Of a DNA stretch of 64,000 nucleotides, positions 1 through 8,594 are shown in pieces (position 1 is the first letter of the stretch; each line of letters starts with the position of its first letter). A model generated the notes under the pieces. That model was not told where the DNA came from. It was given only the letters and a program-made list of their open reading frames with translations, and did not search any database. The DNA is from Platerodrilus igneus (lineage: Eukaryota; Arthropoda; Insecta; Coleoptera; Lycidae): the NCBI GenBank assembly GCA_036346225.1, contig JARFIW010000884.1:3954501-4018500 (forward strand). Reading direction: 5' to 3'. Made by a program: the position numbers and the translations under genes.

Positions 1-777
1 TAGCTTTCCCTATCATTCCCTAACTGATTTATATTATGATTACAATCTTCACTATTCTACTCTTCCTTCCCAAATATATACTGCAACCAAAATGGCGACA
101 GAACGTCAAACAAAACAAATATGCCACAAAATACTACAATACATGGTAATAAATATAAAGTGTAAATATAAAATATAAATAAATATAATTATATAAATAA
201 ATGTCTAATAAGCGTTAAGCATATAGCAGTGCACAAAATAGCAAAAGCATCACCCTATTTATCAGGTGCACTCGCACAAGCATTATGTCGACTAGCGCCA
301 TTACGCACAAAACGTGCTTGTTAAATTATTTCAAAAACTACTAATTAATGTAAATCAATGCTTGTGCAAGTACAGCCCCCAAAATTTAAGTCTTACCTCG
401 ATAATAAAATTCTCCAGCATCCGAAGATCTGGTCGTCTGCCTACATCTAACTGTAACTTACTTCTAAGGGGAAGATGGGGTGCACTGCTAAAGTCCTGGT
501 GGGTATGCACTAAATGTTATGGGGGAGAATCACAATCACTATCACTTCACTTTCAAGTCCTGGGGGGGATGCGCGGTTTCACTCTATTTTATTATCTTTG
601 TTTATTTTATTGATTTAATTTAATGAGGGTTTCTGATTTATTTGTTATTGTTTATTTGTTATTATTTATTCCCGATTTCCCGATTTTCCGAACATAATTA
701 TGAAGATAGGCAGTAACTGTATTAATGGTGTGGGGGTTTCTCGTGCATATTGGACATTTGGGTTTAATTATGATATT
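1..777. other. AT-rich stretch without recognisable gene
   Basis: No reading frame here resembles a known family, and I saw no copy of the neighbouring gypsy-A LTR, which should lie here if the R1-like insertion had simply split an intact gypsy-A. It is AT-rich and has no clear repeat structure. Confidence 0.5.
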
Positions 778-2562
778 TGTTTTTTTTTATTTTTTTTTAT
801 TATTATTATTTTTATATCAGGTTTTGGTTATATCTATGCTCGTATCCTTACTCACGCTAAGTCAATCTAAAATTTTCCAATCCTCCCACCAACCCACCGA
901 ATGTTACACACGGTCGTCATTGTCTAATCTCGAGACCCTTCCCGCGAATTCTTTTAAGGCTGTGCAGAACGCCTTCTGGTTAACCACTTCCCCGACTTCC
1001 TCTAGGCTTTTTGGCCATGCCAGACTTAGGATAGCTAGTTTGCTATCAGCCAACCCTCGATTTCCCGCCTCAAGCGGGCAGTCGAAGAGCACGTGCTTTG
1101 CGCTTTCCGCGCCCTCACCGCATTCGCAGCGGTCGCTGTTGGTTAGACCGAACCTTTGTAAATACGCCTTCAGGGCGCTGTGCCCTGTTATCAACTGCAC
1201 CATTTTGTGATCGAGCTTAACTTCGATCCTACCTCTAGCTTCTATGCTCGGTATGAATTTGTGGGTCAACCTGCCCGTGGCAGCGTTGTTCCACCTCTCT
1301 TTCCATTGTCGAATTGATTTTTCGCGCAGCGTTCTTTTAATTAAAGACCTCGGTATCGACGAATGTGATATCCGGAAGTCGCCCGTCGCGGCCTCTTTAG
1401 CTAATTCGTCAGCCCTATCATTTCCTACGTTACCATCGTGCGACCTAACCCAACAGAACTTTAAACGTCGAAACTCGAGCGCTGTATGCGCTATTTTCCA
1501 GACGTCCGCCTGGAGGTCTGTCGAGATGTTCATGTTAGTTAATGCCGTCAGCGCTGATTTACTGTCGCTGATTATATAATAATCGTCTCTGCCCGTGTGA
1601 TTTATTACGTAATCGATAGCCTCTCGTATGGCTACCAATTCGCACTGGAAGATAGTGCTCCAGTTCGCGAGTTTGGTTTGAAACCGGAACACCTCCCTTT
1701 CCTGCTTAAACACGACAAACACCGCGCCTGCTTGCCCGTCATCCATACGTGAACCGTCCGTGTAAATTCTGATACCCGTCGCGTCCCGATCACCTTCGAC
1801 AAACTCGATTCCTCTAATATCGGCCGGGTGCCCCAACTCTGATACCATGATCTTTCTTGCAACGTCCCTATTACCAAGATTAATATTTTCGATAATTTCG
1901 CGCCCTTTCCTTATATCTATAAGTCTCCTATCTCTAATCTCCCTAACGACATATTTGATAGGGAGAGTCCTACTAATCACCAGGACCGCCTCCGTGGAGG
2001 TGGTCCTGTACGCCCTCGCCGCTTTTACCGCGGTTATGCGTTGTACGCTCGTCAATTGCCGCATCTCCCTGATTTTACAACCTTCTGCCCATACAGAAGC
2101 TGCGTACAGCATGGCCGGCTCAATTGCTCCGGTATAAACCGTCCTCAGCGATTCGCCCCTGAAACCCCACTTTATTTTAGCCGCCGCCATCATTTTATTT
2201 AATATTTCGCCGCCCTTACTTTTAACGTATTGTACGTGCGCTTTCCAATTTAATTTATCGTCGATCTTGACGCCGAGGTAGGTAATACAATTTGTAAACG
2301 GGATTTTCTCTTCTCCTAGCTCTAGTCTAGGCAGTCTCTGTCCTGATTTCGTGCCGAAATAAAGCGCCTCTGAATTCGTCGTGTTAAATTTTAATTTTAC
2401 CGCCTGCGACCATTCGTGTAATTTATTAAGCGCCTCGTTCGGTTTTGTGCGCATATCCATTAACAATCTCAATCTTACAATTAAAAGCGTGTCATCCGCA
2501 AACCCAACGATTGAGCATCCTGCGGGCAACTTGAACCTAAAGATGCTCTCATACAACAACTA
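778..2562 (-). mobile_element. R1-clade non-LTR retrotransposon, 5'-truncated copy
   Basis: A LINE copy on the minus strand. Its 3' end is marked by a T-rich run on the plus strand (about 780-814), which reads as an A-rich tail in element orientation. The 5' end is cut in the middle of the reverse transcriptase and abuts gypsy-A at about 2555-2563. The most likely history is target-primed insertion of a truncated R1-like copy into gypsy-A. I could not find a target-site duplication. Confidence 0.8.
904..2559 (-). CDS. R1-like ORF2 C-terminal half: RT palm/thumb, RNase H, zinc motif
   Basis: A 551-codon open frame without internal stops. It begins just before the RT catalytic motif FADDTLL (residues about 20-26), so the fingers and the upstream endonuclease are absent. 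The TTG/ATG-like start is only the truncation point. RNase H follows: YTDGS near residue 267, then a CELVAIREA glutamate, an ISDSKSAL aspartate and a C-terminal SHDGNVGNDRAD segment, giving a full D-E-D-D set. Near residue 480 is the CECGEGAE...H...C motif typical of R1/LOA-type LINEs. The product would copy LINE RNA at the nicked target, but without the endonuclease this copy cannot act alone. The clean frame suggests a recent insertion. Confidence 0.88.
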   Translation of the reverse strand: MLYESIFRFKLPAGCSIVGFADDTLLIVRLRLLMDMRTKPNEALNKLHEWSQAVKLKFNTTNSEALYFGTKSGQRLPRLELGEEKIPFTNCITYLGVKIDDKLNWKAHVQYVKSKGGEILNKMMAAAKIKWGFRGESLRTVYTGAIEPAMLYAASVWAEGCKIREMRQLTSVQRITAVKAARAYRTTSTEAVLVISRTLPIKYVVREIRDRRLIDIRKGREIIENINLGNRDVARKIMVSELGHPADIRGIEFVEGDRDATGIRIYTDGSRMDDGQAGAVFVVFKQEREVFRFQTKLANWSTIFQCELVAIREAIDYVINHTGRDDYYIISDSKSALTALTNMNISTDLQADVWKIAHTALEFRRLKFCWVRSHDGNVGNDRADELAKEAATGDFRISHSSIPRSLIKRTLREKSIRQWKERWNNAATGRLTHKFIPSIEARGRIEVKLDHKMVQLITGHSALKAYLQRFGLTNSDRCECGEGAESAKHVLFDCPLEAGNRGLADSKLAILSLAWPKSLEEVGEVVNQKAFCTALKEFAGRVSRLDNDDRV

Positions 2563-2715
2563 GCTTTTCCTACAGTTGGCTGCTGTTGTACTAATTCATC
2601 CACACATCCAAACTTTTTCTTGAAAACAACAGCTATTCTCCTTGACATTGCCAAATCTTGCGCTACTATTCTGGTGCTCTAAACAGATCTTGCTGTTTTT
2701 CAACAACAACGCCAA
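2563..2715 (-). pseudogene. Macro-domain-like C-terminal extension of gypsy-A Pol (broken)
   Basis: The integrase frame continues without a break after the GPY/F module for about 55 residues and then reads QQDLFRAPE before two stops. The next residues, in shifted frames, include AQDLAM, IAVVFKKKFG and VDELVQQQP, ending where the R1-like element starts. This matches the order of landmarks at the start of OARD1-type macro domains: a GDLF-like strand, an SLAHC-like segment (damaged here), a GIA ligand loop (RIA here) followed by FKKKFG and an EL helix. Macro domains bind or hydrolyse ADP-ribose. The rest of the domain is lost. Recognition is from memory of the family; the in-frame junction with Pol is seen directly. 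Confidence 0.65.
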
Positions 2716-4200
2716 ATTTCGCCTTAGCGGAACCACCCAACGCCGCCATAAAACTCTCAAAATCTACATTTGGCTCATGATTAATAACTTGTCGAACACC
2801 ATTCTCATTATTCGAGCTTTTTTGGTTGTTGCCAGCGTAGAATGTTAAACGGTCAAAGTGTACCACTTTCGGTTTTTTGCCACGGGGAGATCTTCTGATC
2901 CGGTACATTACATCATTAATCCTTTTCATCACTTCGTACGGGCCTTCCCATTGTCTTTGTAATTTTGGCAACAACCCACGTTTTCTTTGTGGATTATACA
3001 ACCACACCAAATCTTCAGGTTGATAACCACCTTCTTGTGCTCTCGTGTCATATTGTGATTTCATTCGATCGCTTGCTACCTGGATATTCTTTCGGACGTT
3101 TTCGTGAATGCTATTTGATCTTTCACGAAGCTTACTAACGTAATCTTCACCTGCGATCTCTCTCCAGGTTTAAATCCAAACTGAAGATCATATGGTAGCC
3201 GCAATTCACGTCCTAGCATTACGCAAGCGGGCGAGTATCCTGTGCTGTCATGTACCGAAGATCGGTACGCCAGTAAGAACAAATGTAAATGTTGGTCGTA
3301 GTCTCGTTGATGTTCAGAGACAACTTTGGCCACGTACTTCCCTAACGCCTGTTCATTCTTTCAACCATTCCATCCGATTGGGGATGAAGTGGCGTGGTTC
3401 TAGTCTTCTTGATCCCAAGATGCTTGCAGACGTTTTGAAACAACGCTGATTCGAAGTTCCGACCTTAATCGGAGTGTAATTCCAACGGAACTCCAAAGCG
3501 ACAAAACAACTCCCTCACTAATACATCTGCAACCGTCTCGGCTTCTTGGTTAGGTATAGCATATGCCTCCGGCCAATTGGTAAAATAATCCATTGCAACC
3601 AAGATGTATTTATTTCTTTCTTTAATTCAGGAAACGGACCAGCTATATCAATGGCTACCCTCTCAAAAGGATTCCCCACGTTATACTGTCTCATTGGGGC
3701 TTTCCGTTTTGTGACCGGGCCATTTGCAGAGGCACACAATTCACATTTCCGGCACCACTCCTTCATAACATCTTTGCCGTTCACCCAATAGAATTTTTCT
3801 CTCACTCTTTCGAGAGTTCTTTCCACGCCAAAGTGTCCTCCGGAAATACCATCGTGCAAGTGCTGCAACACTTCCGGAACTCTGCTTTTCGGCACTATCA
3901 CTTGAAGTCTTTCAGTGCCATCTTCACATTCCAGGCGTCGTTTCAAGATTCTATTTTCAATCATCAAGGAGTCTCATTGTGCCCAGTATGCCTTCAGGCT
4001 CCTACTTGAAATACTAATTTCTTCCCAAGCTGGTCGTTGTCCTCTACTTTTCCACTCAATAATACGTCCCAATTCGGCGTCATTCTCCTGGTCTTCACGC
4101 ATTCTTTTGGGATGCCAAGTATCATCGGTCACCGTCATTCTATGGATGACACTTATTCTCCTTTCCATCTTGGAGCAATGATTGCAGTCCACCGGACAAG
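2666..4200 (-). pseudogene. gypsy-A integrase with GPY/F module (frameshifted)
   Basis: Pieces in several frames. Around 3518-3967 is the H2C2 zinc module (H...H...CRKCELC) followed by the first core aspartate in VAIDIAGPFPE. The second aspartate lies in an SDQG-like segment near 3450-3480, in another frame. The 3076-3333 piece carries the core C-terminal region (AYRSSVHDSTGYSP). The 2666-3064 piece carries the GPY/F module (WEGPYEVMKRI, then VVHFDRLTFY). The enzyme would join retrotransposon cDNA to the chromosome. At least three frame changes make this copy inactive. Confidence 0.88.
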
Positions 4201-4291
4201 GTCTCCTTGATAGAGCGTCTGCATTCTGATGGCTAGTTCCTACACGATGTTCTGTGTCAAAGTCATATTTCTGTAGCCGCTCTGTCCACCT

Positions 4292-5623
4292 TCACACTTG
4301 CCCTTCAGGATTTCGAAACTGCAGTAACCATTTTAGTGCAGCATGGTCTGTTCTCAACAGGAATTTACGGCCGTATAAGTACTTATAAAAGTGCTCTACG
4401 GATTTGACGACGGCCAACAGCTCCGTTTTTGTCACACAATAATTCCTTTCTGGCCGCGACAACACCTTACTGAAATACCCAATAACTTTTTCTTGTCCGT
4501 CCTGCACTTGAGAAATAATGCTTCCTATAGCTGTGTTACTGGCATTGGTATCCAACACAAATTTCCCCTCCATCCGCGGATAACTCAAAATTGGTGCTGT
4601 AACTAGTAGTCGTTACAGTTGTTCAAATGCACTGTGGCAGTCGTCATTCCAATCATATTCTTGTCCATCTTTGGTTAAATTCGTTAACGGTTTGGCAATG
4701 TTCGCAAACCCAAGTATAAAACGTCGGTAATATGTGCACAATCCTAGAAAACTGCGTAGTTGGTGTATATCTGCTGCTGTAGGCCACTCTTGCACCGTTT
4801 TTATTTTGTCAGGGTCAGCTCTTATTCCAGTCTCCGAAACGACATGTCCTAGATATTCCACCTCTTTTCCAAATAGGTGGCACTTCTTGGGACTCAATGT
4901 AAGGTTTGCCCCGCGTAATCTTTGGAGTATCTCCTCTACGTTCTTAAGATGTTCTTCAAAAGACCGTCCTAACACTATCACGTCGTCTAGGTACACCAGA
5001 CATGTCTTCCAGGACAGTCCACGCAGAATCGACTTCATCAAACGTACAAAAGTAGGAGGGGCATTGCATTATCCAATTGGCATGCCCTTGAACTGCCATA
5101 ATCCAGTTCCAATTGTAAACACAGTCTTTTCTTTATCGTTTGGCTCCAAGCCTACCTGCCAGTATCCGCTTTTCAAGTCCAAGGTCGAAAACCTTTTAGA
5201 TTTGGATAGAGTATCCAAGGTGTCATCAATTCTGGGCAAAGGATTACTGTCTTTCTTTGTCACATTGTTAAGCCGCCGGTAGTCTACACAAAACCTTGTC
5301 GACCCGTCCTTCTTCTTGACAAGTACTACCGGGGATGCCCATGGACTATTCGAGGGTTCAATCACTCCCTGTTCTTCCATATCGGTGATAATTTGCTCGG
5401 CTTCCTTACGTTTTGCCAAAGGAAGCCGCCTGGGGAGTTGTTTTATCGGTTGCGCATCTCCAGTATTGATATTATGTTGCACAACATTTGTCCTTCCTTT
5501 CTCACTATCATCCAGTGCAAACACACCTCGATATCGTCCGACCAGTTCTTTTACCTTGCCCATTGGTCGCCGTTTAATCCTTGACACGAGGGTATTAACA
5601 TATCCAGCAATCTCTGTGAGCAA
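4292..5623 (-). pseudogene. gypsy-A reverse transcriptase and RNase H (frameshifted)
   Basis: The 5069-5623 piece holds the RT fingers and first palm motifs: SPWASPVVLVKKKDG, FCVDYRRLN, FSTLDLKSGYWQ. The frame then changes and 4613-5041 holds the catalytic YLDD and the connection segment (YLGHVV, LRSFLGLCTYYRRFI). 4292-4588 holds RNase H, with LDTNAS, a TELLAVV glutamate and RTDHAAL. Motif order and wording are typical Ty3/gypsy. Frame breaks fall near 5045 and 4600. About 85 bp between 5623 and 5707 join it to the protease. Confidence 0.9.
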
Positions 5624-5706
5624 CCGTTGGCTGGTTTATCTTTCGTGTCGTCCACACAACGTTTAATATGGCATACTGGAATGCAACCTCCCACAACCAT
5701 GTCTTT

Positions 5707-6300
5707 CTACAAGGTCACCGTATGCGGATTAATGTTCAGCACCCTTACTGGTATAATATTTCGAAACTTTACCAGCGTTCTTTCAATCAGTAATCCTTCC
5801 TGACCCATTCCCGAATCAGTTGCTTCCATTATGCATACTTGTCCTTCCCGGAGCGTACCATTCGGGTGGCCCATTACTATCATTTCCGCCTTATCGGGTA
5901 TTTTCATATCACAAATCATTCGAACTTGCATCGTCTGGTTACTCGTTCCTTGAAATGGAATCTCATCATCATCTATCCGAAACACATTTTCTTTTATGTT
6001 TACATAAAACCCATATTCTCTCATGAAATCCATTCCCAAGATCACTTCTTCTGTAATTTCAGCTACCAACACCCGATGATTAATTAGTTTGTCCCCAATT
6101 GCCAACGTAACGGCAGTCTCTACGTGAGTACAAATTTTCTCACCACTTGCCGTTCGGAGACACACCGATACAGGTAGCACTTTTCCACGACCAACCAAAT
6201 CTGGTCTCACAATAGTTCTCGTCGCTCCTGTATCCACAAGTAATCGGACAACCCTACCATTAATTCTACCATCGATATAAATGCTGTCCAGACTCCCCAT
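5707..6300 (-). pseudogene. gypsy-A retropepsin (aspartic protease)
   Basis: The 197-codon frame has the retropepsin active-site motif LLVDTGATRTIV near residue 20 and an ILGMDFM motif near residue 89, the usual second landmark. It would cut the Gag-Pol polyprotein. The frame itself is intact but is cut off from Gag and RT by neighbouring frame changes. The initial Met is within the polyprotein and is not a true start. Confidence 0.8.
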
Positions 6301-6384
6301 CGACGATGCAGCACGGATGCACTACGCCGTGCTGTCGACGTTCGCCTCCTTACATTGACCTGCTTTGGCGCAACCGGTTGTTTT

Positions 6385-7680
6385 TTTGGTTGAGTACAGC
6401 GTCTCTGCATATGACCAACTTCACCGCAGTTCCAGCATCGCAGACCCCATCTCCGCGGTCGTTATCTTTCAAGCTTTTCCGCCTTTCGCTTTTCAAAAAC
6501 ACGGTTGATTATTTCATCTATGCTGTTCTGAGCTTGACCAGGTGCCTCTAAGGCAAACCGAACTTTGTGACTCATCCTGTGTGATGTCTGCTTAGCTGCT
6601 TCAAATTCAAGCGCATGAGCCAGTGCGTCATCTAACATTTTTGGCCGTGCTAATCTTAGCGCTTGCTGTATTTCACTGTCTTTAATGCCATCCACAAATG
6701 TATGAACAGCCAGTTGTTCGAGGAAAATATCTGGTGCCCTTGGATATGCCAATCTAACTAATCTGGCAATGTCAGCTTCGAATTCTTGCAGGCTTTCATT
6801 TGTCTTTTGCAAGCGGTTTTAACTTGTGCATGGTAAACCTGTTGAAGATGAGCGTCTCCATATTTCATCTCAAGCTTCGATGTTAAAAGGCCGTAATTCT
6901 GTTGGTGTTCGGGAATCGTTTGTAAGGTGTTAAGAGCTTCCCCCTTAGGGCCACTATTAGAGAGATAGCCTTCTCTTTGTTGCACTAACCGTTGGCTATT
7001 GCCGCAGCTTCAAATTGTTTCAAATATGTGGGCCAAGGTGTTTTACCATCGAATGTGGGTGGTTTCACTTTAAATTTTGACGGTATTGACTCGCTTTCTA
7101 CCATGCTTCTTATTTCTGGAATGTTCTGATTTACAACTTGGTTTGCTAATTCAAGTGGCCGTGTTGTTAGTGAAATCACTTGTTCTTGCAGCCTCATCAC
7201 ATCTGCTTCCATTTTTATCAATTTACTGTCCAACTTTTGCTCAACTGTTTCTACCTGTTCAGTGAAATCTTCTTTCAATGCAATGGAGCTTTCCATTAAT
7301 CTTTGTTCTAACGTGGCTGTCTTTTCATTCAACTTTTGTTCTAATTTCGCAGCATTTTCGCTTAACTTTTCTTCTATTTTCTCAGCATTTTCACTAAACT
7401 TTATTTCCATTTTCGCAGCATTTTCACTCAACCTTTCCATTTTCTCAGCATATTCACTAAACTTTTCCTCTATTTTCTTAGTATTTTCACTTAACCTTTC
7501 GGTAAGGTTTGATTCCAGTTCAACTGACCTCACTACATTTCCATTTAGTGTCACTTCCAGTTTAGCCGAACTCTTCTCCATTTTCTCCATAATGGATTTA
7601 AAATCCTTAAGGAAATTCATTAAAGTTTCTGCATCCATTTTACTTTGGCTTCTTGTCACCGGCATATATAAACTACTCAA
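6385..7680 (-). pseudogene. gypsy-A Gag: coiled coil, capsid, CCHC nucleocapsid (frameshifted)
   Basis: The protein begins with a short leader and MPVTRSQSK, a start seen in many insect gypsy Gags. Residues about 30-190 are repeats of the type SENAEKIEEKL, a long coiled coil. A capsid-like part follows (FDGKTPWPTYLKQFEAA), continuing in other frames at 6758-6985 and 6462-6812. Near 6400-6450 is a CCHC zinc knuckle, CWNCGEVGHMQRRC, in another frame. Gag would build the particle and bind RNA. At least three frame changes are present. Confidence 0.85.
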
Positions 7681-7705
7681 ATGTATTTAGACTTAATTTA
7701 ATCAC

Positions 7706-7724
7706 CCAACACAGCCTGATACCA
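7706..7724 (-). other. gypsy-A inner primer binding site copy (tRNA-Leu type)
   Basis: On the minus strand TGGTATCAGGCTGTG follows directly after the LTR-like sequence. It is a decayed version of the better site at 8101-8119, which starts TGGTGTCAGA. Confidence 0.5.
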
Positions 7725-7817
7725 GTGTAGCGGGCTACTACTACCGCGTTTCTCTAATTTAAAACAAGTAATAACAAGAGTCTTTATTGCTCACTGTTCA
7801 CAAGTCTAATTAACAGT
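7725..7817 (-). repeat. Partial LTR end of gypsy-A (inner copy)
   Basis: About 93 bp nearly identical to the primer-site end of the LTR at 8121-8594, including an AATAAAG polyadenylation-type signal on the minus strand. It stops abruptly and is followed at higher coordinates by a second gag start, so it is part of the tandem duplication. Confidence 0.75.
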
Positions 7818-7821
7818 CTAA

Positions 7822-8055
7822 TTAACCGTATTTAAACTCTTTAAGGGTTGATTCCAGTTCAACTGACCTTACTACGTTTTCACTGAGTGTCACTTCCAGT
7901 TTAGCCGACCTCTCCTCCATTTTCTCAGCATTTTCACTAAGTGTCAATTCTAGTTTAGCCGACCTCTCCTCCATACCGGATTTAAAATCCTTGAGGAAAT
8001 TCATTAAAGTTTCTGCTTCCATCTTACTTTGACTTCTTGTAACTGGCATATACAA
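7822..8055 (-). pseudogene. Second, truncated gag start of gypsy-A
   Basis: A 77-codon piece starting MYMPVTRSQSKMEAET and running through SENAEKMEERSAKLEV repeats into VVRSVELEST, then a stop. It parallels residues 1-75 of the main Gag but lacks part of the coiled coil. It is the 5' member of the tandem duplication and encodes no complete domain. Confidence 0.8.
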
Positions 8056-8100
8056 ACTACTTAAATGTCTTTAGACTTGTGTTTTAAATTAATCACTATA

Positions 8101-8119
8101 TACCCCGCATCTGACACCA
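8101..8119 (-). other. Primer binding site, tRNA-Leu type
   Basis: The minus strand reads TGGTGTCAGATGCGGGG directly after the LTR. The 3' end of insect tRNA-Leu is complementary to TGGTGTCAGAAGTGGG, so the first ten bases match exactly and the rest partly. This supports the LTR boundary and element orientation. Confidence 0.65.
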
Positions 8120-8120
8120 G

Positions 8121-8594
8121 TGAAGTGGGCTACTCCTACCGCGTTTCTCTAATTTAAAACAAGTAATAACAAGAGTCTTTATTACTCACTGTTCACAAGT
8201 CTAATTAACAGTATATTCCTTATTTATAGATGTTTTCAGTCCAATTATCGATGAAGCACTATCACACTAATGAATTTACAAGCACTAATATCTTCTTAAA
8301 CTAACTCCTTTACCATAGGTCTATTAATAACCCTAACAACTATTTTTATTACACTTCTATCTATTTATGTATACTACAATCTGCATGTACATTAGACACA
8401 GAATATAACATTTATGTATACTCTTGAACTTCCAAAAGCTCAACTACTTTTACTTTACAAAAAGATATCATTTATATTAGACATTCTAGTATAGACTGAA
8501 CTCTTGCATTTATTAGCGGTCTTATATATACTCTGAATTAAAAAAGATGACTTATCCTCCAGTAATTGCTAGAAGAATTCTTAAACCCTTGACA
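8121..8594 (-). repeat. 5' LTR of gypsy-A
   Basis: The 3' boundary is fixed by the primer site. The 5' boundary is inferred from a TGTCA at 8594 (minus), about 65 bp upstream of a TATA box, giving an LTR of about 474 bp. Only the first 100 bp or so can be checked against a second copy. No 3' LTR exists in the window for comparison. Confidence 0.55.
8494..8531 (-). promoter_or_regulatory. LTR core promoter: TATA box and TCAGT initiator
   Basis: The minus strand has TATATATAAG at about 8531-8522 and TTCAGTC at 8500-8494. The distance from the TATA box to the initiator A is about 31 bases, the canonical spacing for arthropod RNA polymerase II promoters. It would drive gypsy-A genomic RNA from about 8497 towards lower coordinates. 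Confidence 0.6.

Larger units (their letters stand above)
2563..8594 (-). mobile_element. gypsy-A: degenerate Ty3/gypsy LTR retrotransposon
   Basis: Domain order in minus orientation is LTR, tRNA-Leu-type primer site, Gag with coiled coil and CCHC knuckle, retropepsin, RT, RNase H, H2C2 integrase, GPY/F module and a macro-like extension. This integrase-last order defines Ty3/gypsy. The 3' part and 3' LTR are missing where the R1-like element begins. Many frameshifts and some stops break gag and pol, so the copy is old. The 5' end has a tandem duplication of about 390 bp. Confidence 0.9.

Noticed and set aside
725..1210. 161-codon plus frame
   Set aside because: It is antisense to the R1-like RT/RNase H frame and its own poly-T tail; no domain resemblance.
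7262..7690. 142-codon plus frame rich in Phe/Ser/Asn
   Set aside because: It is the antisense shadow of the Gag coiled-coil repeats.
7725..7817. Inner partial LTR as an R-U5 strong-stop product
   Set aside because: The predicted transcription start maps to about 8497 in the full LTR, whereas the inner copy begins at the equivalent of about 8211, so it does not start at the RNA 5' end.
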